From Artocarpus heterophyllus (Eukaryota; Streptophyta; Magnoliopsida; Rosales; Moraceae): a stretch of 64,000 bases of DNA. Of the stretch, positions 34,264-47,700 are shown in pieces (within the stretch, counting starts at the first letter, position 1; the number at the start of each line of letters is the position of its first letter). The stretch is from assembly GCA_025403435.1 (NCBI GenBank), contig CM046351.1, forward strand, positions 22,289,276 through 22,353,275, read 5' to 3'. Position numbers and translations under genes: made by a program. The notes under the pieces are model-generated. The model worked only from the letters and a program-made list of their open reading frames with translations. It did not search any database and was not told the DNA's origin.

Positions 34264-35060
34264 TATTCCATCAGGAGATTTTCTGTGCCCTATTAGGATA
34301 TGTTTTTCTCCACTCCTTCTCTCTCTCCTTTGCATGTCTCTCTTCACCATCGCTGGCTTGTCCTCGGTTTACCGGTGATGTCATCAGACATCACTAGCAC
34401 CGACAATGTTGCCAGCGACGTTATCAGACATCACTAGCACCGACAATGTTGCCAGCGACAAGTAAATACCATTAAAACTAGAAAAAACAAAAATAAATCA
34501 GTGACCGTACAAGCTGGGTACTTGTAAAAGGGTGACTTTGTGAATTTAAAAAGGGTATAGTGTTTAGGATATTTCATAATTCCAATTACATACATTGTAA
34601 TCGTAACTTGAAGTAATAAAAATCTCATATTTCGAGTTAATGTGCTTAGCATTAGTGGTTTTTTACTAGGTTGGATTTCTAGCCATGTGAAATAATTGCA
34701 TCTTATATTCATATCTCTTTACTTATTCTTATGATTATCTTGATTATTAACATTGTTATTGTCTTATTTGTCTAAACAACTTAGTTTTTGTGATTATCTA
34801 TTTGTCTGCTTAGATTAAATATGTTTGTCCGTTATGACTTACATCTTTTTTGTCGTATTCTTTTTTCTTTCTTCGCCCTCATGCCGTCGGACTCCGCCTC
34901 CAACCTTTTACTTCTCTTATGGCAACAAAGTAGTTCTTTGGCCTTTTTTCTCTCGTGTCAACCATCACATATCCCTTTTGCAGAGCATCACACAAGCAAA
35001 TTGTCACATGAGCTCGACTTCTCTGGTGCACAAGGCGGTGCGTGAAGATATATGACTCTG
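34264..35060. other. Spacer with a 40-bp tandem duplication
   Basis: A 40-bp unit starting ATCAGACATCACTAGCACCG is present twice in tandem (34383-34459). The rest contains short open frames on both strands (e.g. 34821-35055) without a recognisable family. If the GTPase gene has a far 5' exon it should lie in or beyond this interval. Confidence 0.35.
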
Positions 35061-35535
35061 TTAGGTTGGGCTTAGTTTGAACGACTATTACAATATAAAT
35101 TGGTGTTTGGTGAAGCTTTCAATTCGAATTAAACTAGTAGTTTAAATAGGATTAAACTGCCCAACTTAAAATTTAAGCCCCCTCTACTTTAACATTTTGA
35201 GTTCATATTGAATAGCGACTTTACTCATAGACATTTGTATTTATAGTTTAACACTATTTTTTTCATATTATTTTTTAATTAAATAACTTATTTTTACATA
35301 TTTCATATTTATTCTTTGATTAGAGAATTTTTTCATGTTTCAGATTGGATATCTTTTTCAAATTAACATTTTAGCTGTATGTCCGAACACTAGTTCGAAC
35401 AACTATTTAAACTACACAACTCGGATTTTTATGTTCAAACCAGAAATTTTAAATTAACACAATTCGAACCAATAAACTAAACAGAAACGGGTTACATGAA
35501 AGAGATTAAATTCATCATCATGCTTCTTTTGTTTA
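35061..35535. other. AT-rich spacer
   Basis: Repeat-like AT-rich DNA with motifs such as GTTCGAACAACTATTTAAAC and GGTGTTTGGTGAAGC, suggestive of decayed MITEs. No boundaries could be set. Confidence 0.25.
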
Positions 35536-35539
35536 TACC

Positions 35540-36240
35540 AAGGTGCTCATTATGCAGCGTCCTTAGCTCTCTTCTTTTTCTTGTTCTGAGAGGTTTATGC
35601 TAAGTAAACACTTTTAGTCTTCTCTAGCTAAAGCCTTTCTTCTTCTTGCACACAGTGAGATATGAGCTCATCAAGAGCCTATTTGTTCTTTTGGGCCTTC
35701 TAGTGCACTTTGAATTGTTCGTATTGTGCAGGAATGGATATTAAAACTAAATGCACGAGCAACTCATCAGACAACTCTACCTTTAGTGACTTAAGTTTTG
35801 AAGCGAGAGGAGACATCTTTATGACATACTCCCCTTTTGTTCCCTTTTCCTTTATACTTCATGGAAACAAGTTTAGCCAAAAGGATATGTGTTTTCGATT
35901 TTTTATTTTTAGCAAAATATTGCTCTCTTTCTTCAAAGAACTTCTTAGCAATACTGCTCTTAGTAATAAAGCCCCAAAACGCCTCCGAAATGGAGCGTTT
36001 CATTATCATTAGACATATGTGATTAGAGCGATCCCACTTCTCAGTTTTAGTTTCATTTGTGTTTTTCATAGTAAAAGTGGGACGTTCTTCCCTTAGCACA
36101 AGGTCTAAATTCATACATCCAAGAATGATTTTCATGTTCTCTTTCTAAAGCTTAAAGTTTGTCTCATTCAGCATTGGGATATTATTGACTTGAGCAGAAA
36201 CATTTGTAGCAGTAGCAATAGAAACTTAATAGAGAACAAG
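35540..36240 (-). pseudogene. Decayed Ty1/copia gag fragment
   Basis: Read on the minus strand the translation runs SIATATNVSAQVNNIPMLNE, then MKIILGCMNLDLVL, then WDRSNHICLMIMKRSISEAF, FFEEREQYFAKNKKSKTHIL, LAKLVSMKYKGKGN and VELSDELLVHLVLISIPAQY. This is the order of blocks in the UBN2-type gag of plant copia elements. A frame change near 35795 and several in-frame stops (for example after QYEQFKVH) make it non-functional. It shares orientation with LTR-like DNA at 37140-37560. Confidence 0.7.
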
Positions 36241-37560
36241 ATAAAAACAACATATTCACAATCAAAAAACATGTCATAATAAAACAAACAAATGACATAG
36301 CAAGACAAAATTGGAGGACCCATCTCAAGAAACCTAGCACAACGTTGATGTCTAGTATTTAGACAGAGACATCAACTGTAAGTGGTATTCTCAACACAGT
36401 AATCAAACAGTGACAATAAGTCCTGTCAAACAATTGTCCTTCTTTGGGCCAACTATTGCTCACATGGGAAGCTTTATAATTGTCACATATTTATTACTAA
36501 TAAGTGTGTCTACTATTTGGCTAAACTGTAACCTTCCTTTGAGTCGGTCACAATTCGCATAAATAATAGACGCACAAACATCTTTATATTTCTAATTAAA
36601 TTTCTCTACGCAATAGAGGTTACTATGGCAACATGTTGTTTCAATCAATCTAATAAAAAATATAGGACATAAATAGTGTAAATTATAATCTTTAATTTTA
36701 ACTAAAATAATTTTCTTGAAAAAATTCCTTTAAATTTATTTTTTTTTAATTTGCATAAATGCTGGAGCACCGCGGCGCTATGACTTTTCATATTGTCTGC
36801 AGTGCTACCTTCCATGGGGCGCCTGCGGCACTACAATTCTTCACAACATTACGCCACAGGGCTTCGACGATTACACTAATCATCTCAAAAATCACAAATT
36901 GCGATAAAAAGCCGTATAAAAAAAATCCAAAAAACACTGAAAACTCTATTTCTTAATCCTCAATAACCCACAATCACTATGGATCAGTTAAAACAACAGT
37001 TCTCAATAAAAAAAAATCATGCAAGAATCCCAATTCATTAAAAAAAAATTCTATCCAGAAAATTTCAAAATAGAGAGAGAATAGAAAACAATTTATGTGA
37101 AACAATCCTAATAATCTAACATGATAACCACTCTGATACATAATAAGAATATTACAGTGTTAGAATCATATCATGCCAAATTATCATGAAACTGGATTAA
37201 GGAATAAATATATGTATTCATGGAAGCAACTACCAATTCTTGTGCGGAATTATTGTGATGATGATAAATGGGTTATTGTCTTTCTCAATCAAATCATCTT
37301 AGTTCTTCAATGGGTACTTTCTTTTCTTAATGGTGAGAGGAGAAAGCTATATAATAATTTTATGTCTTGAGAACTATAACCTATGATGATTTTATATCCT
37401 TTTCTACTAAGATCTCATAAAACTTAGTTTGGTCAGTATTGAGGATCCACTCATTAAATCCGTATCCGGTTAGTAGCCTATAGGCTTTCCATAAATAGAT
37501 CACTGAAAATAGCCCGCTATAATTAAATAGCCATAATATAATTGTTATATTTAATATGTA
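36241..37560 (-). mobile_element. Copia-like leader and LTR remnant
   Basis: On the minus strand, 37120-37135 reads TGTATCAGAGTGGT, close to a tRNA-Met primer site, and lies between the gag remnant and DNA with LTR-like layout (37140-37560: ATATAAAATC TATA-like text, TATATAGC, CT-rich start zone). This order (LTR, primer site, leader, gag) supports one copia element oriented leftward. LTR limits and target duplication were not found. The leader zone contains an odd GC-rich patch at 36760-36840 (GCACCGCGGCGCTATG). Confidence 0.4.
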
Positions 37561-39260
37561 GGCCACAACCTAATGGGAAACAAAATTTCTCAACAAAACC
37601 TTTTTTTGTTGTTTTATTTCCAAAGGGAAATTTCCTTTTGTTGGGAAAAAAAAAAGAAGATAAACAAGAAGAAAAAGGTGATTTTGTGAAATTAATTTGT
37701 GTAATTATTTTGATGTTAGTTGTAATTAGATATTTCTTTTTTAATGAATGAAATAGATCTTCCTTCTTCTTCTTTTCTGATTTTCTTCTTCTTCTTTTCT
37801 GATTTTCTGGCTTCAATATATGAAGCAATAAAGGTGTTGGTTGCAGATTTGGCTCTTTTTTTTCATAAAAATTACATAATCTGTTCATTTTTTAAGGAGT
37901 GAATTAATATCTGTCTTCGTTATGTAAATATCACTTATATATTCTTTTTTTTTTAAATTTCATATATTTAGAACCCTAAAATACCCTCTAACTAAAGTAT
38001 TATCATGTATTTAAATTTTTATAACAAATTTTCTTATTTGTCGAATAGTTAAATTAGGGAAAAATATACACGTATATTTCTTATTTTAACATATTATATT
38101 GATGCATTATTATTATTACTTGAAGTCTTAAAAAAAATGAAATGAATGTCATTTAGTATCATTATTATTATGTATCATTGATTTAATGATATAACAATTA
38201 TATAACCTATAAGATACACAAAAAGACTTAATCAATACTATTTCATTAATTTAATTACATATCACAAAAAAAAAAGAAATATCATTCACTTGAAGTCTTA
38301 AGAAATGAATGTCATTACGTATCATTATTATTACGTATTATTAATTTAATAATATATCAATTATATAACCAGTGAGTATCATTAACTTAATAATATATCA
38401 ATTATATAACAGTAAGATACATAAAAAGACTTAATAATACTGTGTCATGAATTTAATTATAGCACCTTAATTTCAATTTGTCAGTAAAACTATATCATTA
38501 ATTTAATTACAACACCTTAATTCCAAGTTGTCGGTAAATCTAACTTGTCGATAAAAAAATTCCATCATTTTAGGGAATTTTAAAATCGTTATTTTAGATA
38601 CAAATTTGAATTTAAGCAACAAACACCCTAATTTTAGGGATTTTTTTCAAATATAATGAAATCATAATCTGTTTAAAATCTTAAATACGTATATTATAGT
38701 TATTCTAGAAAAATAAATTAAAACTAATAATATCATTATTATGGTCATTAATGTCTTTATACATAGACATTGTGACATATAGAGAATATTCATGAACTGC
38801 AGACATATTTAAATTCTATAAATAAAAAAAGGTCACGTGTCCCATTAACCCCTTTTTTTTTTTTTTGCTACTGAAATGTGAATTTATTTATTAGGCAAGG
38901 CCCAAGAGCAGATTGGTTACCACTGAAGGGCGACCATCCCATGAGCTGTTTATGGTTTGTTTGTCCCTGTTCTAGATCTGGGTTTTTTGGTTCATGGTTT
39001 GTATTTTTGTTCATGTGTCCAATTTTGAAGACATTGTTTGGTTTGATTGTTTAAAATATAAATAAGAAAATATGGTTTGTTTAAAGCAAAGTATCGTCCA
39101 TGAGGAAAAAAATCTAGTGCAGCCCAACACTCTTTACATAAAATAGTTAGTAGGCCTCACACTTGCTCCATAAAATCTCAGCCATCTAATTATTTCCCAC
39201 CCGTGGAGCATAATTTCATTCTCCCGTAGACTCACCCTTCGATACTTTTTCTTCTCTTTT
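37561..39260. other. Gene-free AT-rich DNA with a ~170-bp imperfect tandem repeat
   Basis: Two diverged copies of a ~170 bp unit (start CTTGAAGTCTTAA, then GAATGTCATT, ATCATTATTATTA) lie at about 38118-38287 and 38288-38460. Near 37760-37805 CTTCTTCTTCTTTTCTGATT is duplicated. No coding signal was seen. Confidence 0.4.
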
Positions 39261-39268
39261 TTTTTAAT

Positions 39269-39446
39269 AGGGTGTTTGGAAATGTAGTGGAAACCAATGG
39301 TGGGAACCACTTTTACTGTAACATGTGAGAGTTTTATACTGTAGCATATTTTTTTATTGTTACTGTAGTATATGAGAGCTTTACACTGTTCATAACTGAG
39401 ATTGTGGTGAGAACTGAGTGGTTCCCACTACTGCCAAACACCCCCT
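39269..39446. repeat. MITE with GGGTGTTTGG inverted ends
   Basis: The left end GGGTGTTTGGAAATGTAGTGG and the reverse complement of the right end, GGGTGTTTGGCAGTAGTGGG, form a clear terminal inverted repeat. The interior has the shared signature ACTGTAACATGTGAGAG and GTATATGAGAGCTTTACACTG. This is the best delimited member of a family seen at least ten times in the window. Confidence 0.7.
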
Positions 39447-39486
39447 AAATCTTTATTAATATTTTTTTTCTTGGTTTTAAGATAGT

Positions 39487-39708
39487 TAACATTAAGATTT
39501 TATTAGATTTATTAATAAATCAAAAACTATCTTTACTATCTTTCGAAACATAAATTTCAATTTTATTTCATACTCAGATTAAAACTTAAATACACATTCA
39601 AATGTCAATTCGAATAACAATTCAAATCACTAACTCAAATCCTAATTCAAATCACACTAACTCAAATTAAATCACTAATTCGAATCCATTTACCAAACGG
39701 ACCCAAAA
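39487..39708 (-). repeat. AT-rich TIR repeat family, copy C (partial)
   Basis: Matches the left half of copies A and B in reverse: AACATTAAGATTTTATTAG, then ATTTATTAATAAATC, then ATACTCAGATTAAAACTTAA, ending CCATTTACCAAACGGACCC. The other half is missing. Confidence 0.55.
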
Positions 39709-41720
39709 TGCTCTCAATTGGTAATTGATTAGTCACGTAAAATAGTGTGTTTGACAGTTGTGGTTTAAACTATCTTTTTAGTTATAAATAGTATAAAACT
39801 CTCACATGTTATATTAATAATAAAAAAATTACTATAATGTAAAGTTTTCTCAATGCTACAGTAAAAATAATTCTAATACGCTGTATATTGCACTTGTTGA
39901 AACTGCCAATTACGTATGCTAGAGTCGTAGCAAGAGATACTTATGTGTTGACAACGACATCAATTAACTAAATGGAACTAGTATGACTGTGAGAGATGTG
40001 TACTTTGAACATGCATTCCAAGCAGGAAAAGAAATAATTAAAACTAAGTTCTTGTATGGCAATTGCGATTTTAACTGTTTTTTTTTTCTTACATTTTTAA
40101 CCATTTTTGTTACTTTATTTTCTTCTACAATTTTTTTTTTAAAAAAAGTTCCAATCCTTAAAAAAAGGGTTTAGACAACTCATCTTAACAAATTTATAAG
40201 TACTTTGAGTAAAAAATATTATGTTCATGAATATGTGTGAAAATATATAAGATTATATAGAATTATAATATATATGAATGTCTTGGGTCAGACATCTGTA
40301 ATATTTTTTATTCACCAATGTCACGTGATTCATAGGTTTGTGTTACAATTAATTTGCTATAGTTTAACACTTAATAAATATAGTACCCAACATTTGTAGT
40401 ATTAAAGATTACACTTAAGAAAATTGATTGTTTTATGAACGTACAAACAGTGTTGTATTAGTGAACAAAAAAAGGGTCGGTTTTGGATTAATCGGATAAA
40501 TTCTATAGAAATTGAGGGGTCTTTTATATAAACGGTTCTATCTCTCGTAGTGGGCTCCGAAAACCGAAAGGTGTGGATCATCACAAAAAAAAAATAAATT
40601 AATAATATATATATATATATATAGGACGACTTTAATTTGCACCGACTCTCTCGAGTATTTAAACAATCATGCATCTCACTTAAAAAAAAATCACATGGTG
40701 CATCCGACCGTGTGAAGGCTTTCTCATTGTGAGAAACAACATGGAACCCGGCCTATACGAATTGCAACAAACGCCAATTATCACATGCAAATTTGCTAGG
40801 TATTTTCACAATATTCAACAACTTTTTTAAGGGCATGTTTGATTATCAGAAATTTGAAAAAAATAGGAAGTTCCAAAAGAAGAAAAATTTAATTCTTTGG
40901 AAATAGATTTCAAAATTCTATTAAAGGGTTTATAAAAAAAAAAAAGTAGGGTTAATTTTGGTAAAAGAGATGGTTACGTTATTTTTTTTGGAAGAAAAAG
41001 GATTTCAATTCTGTAGTATGGAGAGGGAGATAAGTTCCCCCATATTAGGTTCTTTATTTATAGATAGGGTTCAAATCGTTTAATTCCTTAAAATAAAAAT
41101 AAACACTAGAATTTAAATTCTTAAATTAAGCTTTATGGTCAGTAAACACGTCGTAAGTTTGCCCACAAGATTCAACATTGGGAGCAAGAACTTTATTCAT
41201 TTGTCTGTCTAAAACATTAAAGTCTAGATCTACCGTCCTTAATTCCTCATCCTCCCTTCGATAATTATTTGCAACACAATGTAATCTAATCTAATCACAT
41301 AAATAAAAACTAAAGAGTCGAAACATAATAATTAAATTAGGTGTTAAAAATTAATTGGAAAGATAACTAGTGTTTATTTTTATTTTAAGGAATTACAATA
41401 TAAAACTCTCACATGCAATAATGTTTTGAACCAAAAATTTTGGTTCTAATTATACTTGCCAAATAACCTATTAAAATTTTTTGTTAAGCTCAAAACCAAC
41501 ACAAATCCGTTTGATTTCGTTCTCATAATTTTTAGAAATGTTTTCGTACATTTTTTGATGCAAAAATTTTAAAAACAGTTTCAGCATAATTTTTAAAAAA
41601 TTTTCATTTTTCAAAACGAAACATTTTCACTTATTTTGAAAACAATACCAAGCAGCCTCTTATTTCTCCAAATTCATTACGTGACAGCCATTATAAATAT
41701 GACACGTGTCCTTTAGCTCT
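39709..41720. other. Gene-free AT-rich DNA with MITE fragments
   Basis: Members of the GTAAAG...CACATG MITE family occur near 39748-39905 and 41395-41470. A short AT microsatellite lies at 40602-40622. Nothing coding was recognised. Confidence 0.4.
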
Positions 41721-41723
41721 TTG

Positions 41724-42510
41724 CTTCGTTTGGAAGCACATTAGAAAACACAAGTTTAGTTTGCTATAATGTAAAATTTTCACATGCTATAGTAGTTTAC
41801 TACAGTGTAAGGCTCTCACATACTACAATATTTAAATCTTTTTAAATTCTAACTGATTTTCTAAGCACACCCTTCACGTTAAATGTCTATTTGTCACAAG
41901 TTATCGTTTTTTAGAGAACAAATTGTCGTTTTCACTTGCTATTTTTATATTAAAATTCAAGTTTTTAGTCTCTTTGTAGGACCCCTATCAATAGTGCATT
42001 TCCAAAACGTTAGATTTAGTTAAAATTAAAATAAAATAAAAAATTATATAAAATTCATAGAATTTAATACAGATCTAAAGTTTAAAATAGAATTTTTATC
42101 AATGTATTTTATCAACAGTGTAAAGTTCTCGTATGCTACAATGTTTGAGTCTTTTCAAATTCTAACAGATTTCCCAAACATACATTCACATTAAATGTCA
42201 GTTTGTCACAAGTTGTCGTTTTTTTGAGAATAAGTTGTTGTTTTCTGTTTGTCACAAGTTGTCGTTTTTTAGAGAACAAGTTGTTGTTTTCTCTTGCTAT
42301 TTTTATATTAAAAATTCAAAAGTTTTGAGTGTCTTTGTGTGCCCCTATCAATAATATATTTCTAAAACATTAAATTTAGTCAAAATTAAAATAAAATAAA
42401 AAATTATATAAAATTCATAGAATTAAAATAAAATAAAAAATTATATAAAATTCATAGAATTGAATACAGATCTAAAGTTTAAAATGGATTTCTTATCAAT
42501 GTATCTTTCA
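41724..42510. repeat. MITE plus local segmental duplication (~350 bp unit)
   Basis: A unit containing MITE text (CAGTGTAA...CTCTCACATACTACAAT), then TTTGTCACAAGTTATCG, then CCCTATCAATAGTGCATTTC and AAATTATATAAAATTCATAG, is present at about 41780-42110 and again, diverged, at about 42110-42510. The second unit contains further internal duplications (GTTTGTCACAAGTTGTCG twice, AAATTATATAAAATTCATAG twice). Confidence 0.6.
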
Positions 42511-42892
42511 TGTGCCACCATAAATCCCCAAGTTGTTGATGCTTTAGTCACATAAAAGATAAGCCTTAACCAAATTGACAAGTTTCTCATTGTAACATTT
42601 TATTATGTAATGTAATAAAATGATACAAAATATCGTCAAATTCATAAATGATGTCAAATATATTTTAAAATAAGGTTATCATACAAGTGGATTTGAATCA
42701 TTTGTCCACTTTTTTATTTTTTAAATAGTATCAAACCAATCATATTATAGCATGTCATTTAATAAAAAGTATATAAAAGCAATTAAATACTATTTCAAAC
42801 TTTTCAAATAGTATGTCATAATATAATTGGTTAGAAATCATTTAGACATAAAAATTAAACAAAAAATTTAAATGCTATACAAACACGTAACA

Positions 42893-43428
42893 TACCGTTT
42901 GGTAAATAGATTTAAATTAGTGATTTAATTTGAGAGTGTGATTTGAATTAGGATTTGAGTTAATGATTTGAATTGTTATCGAATTGATGTTTGAATGTGC
43001 ATTTAAGTTTTAATCTGAGTATGAAATAAAATTAAAACTTGTGTTTGGAGAGGTAGTAAAGATAGTTTTTGATTTATTAATAAATCTAATAAAATCCTAA
43101 TGTTAATGATCTTAAAAAATATGCAATGTAGATCATGATTTATTCCTCTCTTCATTAGGAATACAGTAAGAAAAAAACATCTCAATTGGATATCAAATGA
43201 AGAAGTTATGATTTTTTTTCTCAAATATAAGAGATAGAATTTTAGTTTTTACTATAACAAAAATATCCGAGTATCAAAAGTTTAAAAAGAGATGAGAACT
43301 TTAAAAATTTAAGTTCTTGATACTCAAATACTTTAAATTTTAAAAAATAAACATATATTTAAAATTTTTTTGATATTTAAATATAAATTTAATTTTATTG
43401 AGTTCAAAAAATATACAAAACAAACGAA
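42893..43428 (+). repeat. AT-rich TIR repeat family, copy B (complete-looking)
   Basis: The ~535-bp unit runs from CCGTTTGGTAAATAG to ATACAAAACAAACG. It is similar to copy A (12364-12784 plus 21744-21862) and, inverted, to copies C and D. It provides the uninterrupted version of the site where copy A was hit by the small MITE (around 43304-43320). Non-coding. Confidence 0.65.
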
Positions 43429-43434
43429 GCTGCA

Positions 43435-44716
43435 GTGGTTGCTTTAATTAAAAGTAGGTGGAACCTCACATTCACAAGGTTAGCGGTTGGCAACTGCCTT
43501 GACATTCGGACATGCCAACGTGTGGGTCCCACCTTAACACTGCCCCTGACCATTGTTAGAGAGGTAGCTAGTACAAGTCAAAGTCCTCTTCTCTCAGTTT
43601 TACTTTTATTTTATTATTATTTTATATTATTTGTTTAACAATACACGAACACAAAACACACGTCAAATTCCATTACTTGCTTTGTTTATAATATTGTTTT
43701 TCTTTTCCTTTTTTTTTTTTGCTTTAATTTTGTGGATTCTTAAGAACCTTGTTACTTACACCAAAGGAGAAAAAAGGAGTGGCAAATTCCCAATCTTCTC
43801 GTGTTCTATATCCGTCTTGGCTGGTGTAGAAATCAGGTGGACTTGTCTTGCTTTAAAGGGTGAGGGATTTATATTCTATTACCATGATTTTGACTCATAT
43901 TTTGGGATCTACAATCTGGGTTTGTGAGGATTTTGCATTATCTGATTATGGGTTTGCTCAGAGTTTCTTAAAGAGGCCAAGCTGGGTACTTCTCAGCTGA
44001 CAAGTTTGATATTCTTTAACTATCTGGGTACTTTTTTTTGGTTTTTTTTTTTTAGATTAGTTTTTTGAGAATTTGAATGCTCATAAATATGTGGGTATTT
44101 TTTATTTTTGGTGTTCGGTATTCTTTTGGTTAAGTTTTTTTTTTTTTTGAGAAGTTTAATGCTTATAACTATCTGGGTACTTTTTTTTTTTGGTGTTTGG
44201 TATTTCTTTCGGATTAGTTTTTCATCAATTTTTATGGCGACTTGCTGATATTGTTCTTGGTTTTCTGCTTTTAGTGTTGTGTGTGGAGTTGTCTAATCAG
44301 AAGCTGAAAATATTTTTTTTCCAAATTTTGATTTTTGTATTTATGTTTTATTTCCTTTTTTTTTTGTTGGGTATAACAATGATAATGGGTGATTTGAGAA
44401 TGCCGTATTGCCGTGTTGCTTGGTTTGGAATCTGTCATTATTGCTTGGCTTCCTTGTTGGAAAATTCTCTTTTATTCTCTTTTGGTGAACTTTTAAATCT
44501 TCTATAGATGGGAATATATATATAAGTACATTAAAATGTTGATGTTGTTTAGTCTGTGTATATCAAAAAGCATCTTTTTTGGGCAAGGATAACAATGGTT
44601 TCTTAGAAGCTTTTTTTTTAGGTTTTGGCTTGGTCACAATATTCTAACATTTTTTTTTCTTCTTCAGGAGATAATATCTGAGTCCACTGGGGATATAGGG
44701 TTTAGGAAATGCAAAA
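43435..44716 (+). promoter_or_regulatory. Upstream region and leader intron of the START-domain gene
   Basis: A probable first non-coding exon lies near 43760-43960. The intron that follows is T-rich, and a clear 3' splice site (TTCTTCTTCAG, ending 44667) sits 49 bases before the ATG at 44717. Transcription start and donor are not fixed. Confidence 0.35.
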
Positions 44717-47700
44717 ATGGGTAAAAAACAGAAGATAACTCAGTATAGGGAGAGGCTAGATAGAACATTGGCCTCACCCAAGCTAACAAATTTGGAGTCT
44801 TTGAAGGCCCTTGTCAAGAATCAAATCCTACAATCCTCAGGACCAGAAACCCAAGGTTGTTATCTCCTCCTCTTCTTCTTTTTAATACGATAACAGCCGT
44901 AATAGATGTGCTTATATTATTAGTGTAAACTGCTGATAATAAAACTTTACGTGTGTGATCTTGGTTTCTGAAGGATGTAGCGAGACGGTGATTGAAAAGA
45001 GGACTGCTGAAGTCTCAAATTTTCTTGATATGTTAAGGAGTGCTTCTATGAATGACAGTCAGGAAGCGAAAACTCACGAAACCGCATCACAACCGGAATG
45101 GAAAGTATGTTATATCCTTTGCATATTGTTACTACTTTTCTGGGTTTTGGTGTTCAATCCTCTTATAATCTAAATCAAATTCACTTTTTTCTTTCCATTT
45201 TGAACCTTTACATATTTATTCTGCGGAATCAAATTTTTAAGATGGAGAAATCTTTACATAACTTTAATTGGATGTTGATGAATCATTAGATTGTAAAGAA
45301 TTTGATTGGTAATCAATTATGCCTTTGTTGGGCCAGGATCTTCTTGTTCAAAGGTGTAACAGCTTGAATTTTTATGCAGACAAAACTCAAAATCTCATTT
45401 TCTTGCGAGTTTTGGACTATTTTGAACTTTCAACTGCTCTTTACTTCTTTTACGCGAAAAGTTCCATCATTTTCCTATCTTGGAGTGTAAGACAAATTAG
45501 ATCATAACAAATAGTAACATTCTCCCTCTTTTGACAGTTAAAGCAGGACAATGAAGAGTTTCGTGTAATGTATCGTGAAGGGCCTCAGGGCACTCCCTTT
45601 CATACATTGCTTGTCGAAGGCTATGTGGACGGACCTATAGACGTCTGTAAGATAAAACTGAAATATTTAAAACTACTTAGTCCTCATCTTTGCAGGCATG
45701 AATTTTGATTCTTTTAGAGCACTAAAGTGAACAAAGTATTATTATCAAATATTATCAAATTACAACTTTAAGACAAGTTTCGCATCATCTTTCAGGTTTA
45801 TGCATCTCGTGGGAGTCGGCCTTCTACAAGAAATGGTGAGTCATGTCTATTGTATATTTGTTTTACTATGGACCGAAGGGAAAAATTAAAATTAAACAAA
45901 ACTTATTTTGTTATCTTTTTTCTCTCTAATTTCTCAGGTGGCCTCAGTCGACGATCCCAACTTTCAAGATTCTCTCTTGCAATTGTTTGCAGAAGGTTCG
46001 GATTGGGGAACAAATATCTCTAGTGAGGTTTGTCTAGACTACAGCTGTTGAGAATTGGCTTATCGTTTCTGGTATTTCTTTGAACATGTTCCATTTTTCA
46101 CATGTTGATCGTTGTTTATATTTTCGGAAGAAAGGATGAAGGTTTCATGGCCACTGTCAACTAGAGAAGCTATTGTTCACTATTTTTTGTTCGAGTACTT
46201 GGAAGACTGATCTGGTTGTTGTTCTCCTAAACACGGTACAAACTCAAAACATTTCATTACTTTATTTATTTATTTTGGTTTTTAGGTTTTCTAAATATAA
46301 ATTGGAGTGCAAACTAACTGATTGCAATTAATCTCAGGTCTCAGACTCGGGAAGTATTGACATCAGTACTCATGGTTTCACTAATGAGGCAATTCCCGAA
46401 GCAAAGGACGTGGTTAGGATTGATGTAGTGGGAGGCTTTGCTTTGCAGAAGGTTACTCAAGAAAGAAGTTATTTTCGGTTAGTTGTCATTATCTTGAATC
46501 CGACTCAGTGCTTGTGTGTTATTTGTTTTCCTCTTATGAATTGATAGGTTACCGTGAATCAGCGTAGAACATGTTGTGTAATGCCAACATGAGCCTATAG
46601 AGGAAACAAAATTCAAAACCTGTGGGATTTTAAATTGTAGGACAATAGCTAATATGGATGTAAAGCTGGACTTCGTCCCACCATCGCTTATAAATTTTAT
46701 CGCGAGGCAGCTCATTGGCAATGGTTTCAGGCTTTATCAAAAGGTAAATGCTTCTTTACGGAAGATATGTAAAGCATCTATCTCAAAACACGCATGACCA
46801 CATACGCACATTAATACCTCAGAAAACTGCAGGTGGTGTCTTCTACATTTACGAGCGATGAAGATTTCAGCAACGCCTTGAGGGACTCGCTGTACACTCG
46901 GATACATAAAGCTCTTTACTCTGCTAATCAATCAATCAGGGTTTTGGGAGAAAAAGAAGTCAAGAGGGACTCATCCAATGCCCCTATTGAACATGAAACT
47001 ACAAATAATATGAATGGCTTGGAAAAAGAACACGAGAGAGACCTGGAAGAAAAAGAACTCAAGAATGACTCATCCATTCGCCCTAACGAGCATGAAGCTG
47101 CAATTAATTTGGACGACTTGGAAGTGATGACAGATCAAAAGGTTAATTGTGATTATCATGCAGTTGAATCTCTGCCAAAGGACACTCAAGTTGCAGGTGC
47201 GACGGCTTTTTGTGAGATCGAGGAACTCAAGAGTGAAGAAAGCAAGCGTTTTGAAGACCAAATTCTGATCGAAAAACTACTGGAAAGATCCCCTGTTGGG
47301 GGCAAGAGAAATATCAGTTCAGAAGTGGAACAAGCTCTAGGAACATTGGAAAAGGTCATTTCTATGGTTAAAAAATATGGATTCAATACCACGATGCAAT
47401 CCCCTATTGAGTTTGGCAGTGAAAGGACACCCAAGGTAAATGATGTTGTTAATGTCTCGAAATCTTTAAAAGACGAAGGGGTTTGTTCGAAAATTGAAGC
47501 TTGTGTTGAGATTGAAAAAGAAGTCACAGAGCAGACATCCTTGCAAGAGTCGGCTAAGAATAGCTCTTCCATTGACAACTCCAGGTGATTATGTTAATAA
47601 AACTGTCATGATAATACTTATGGCCCTTTAGTTTATAGGTTTGAACATAAAGTTCAAACATGGATTTGAATTTTTGTTTTAGAAAACATTGTAGCAAAAA

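Noticed and set aside
37523..37888. 121-codon minus-strand frame
   Set aside because: Lys/Phe-rich translation of low-complexity CTT/TTC DNA at the edge of the copia LTR-like zone.
43435..43638. 67-codon frame before the START gene
   Set aside because: Located in the upstream region, ends in a T-rich hydrophobic run and has no family match.
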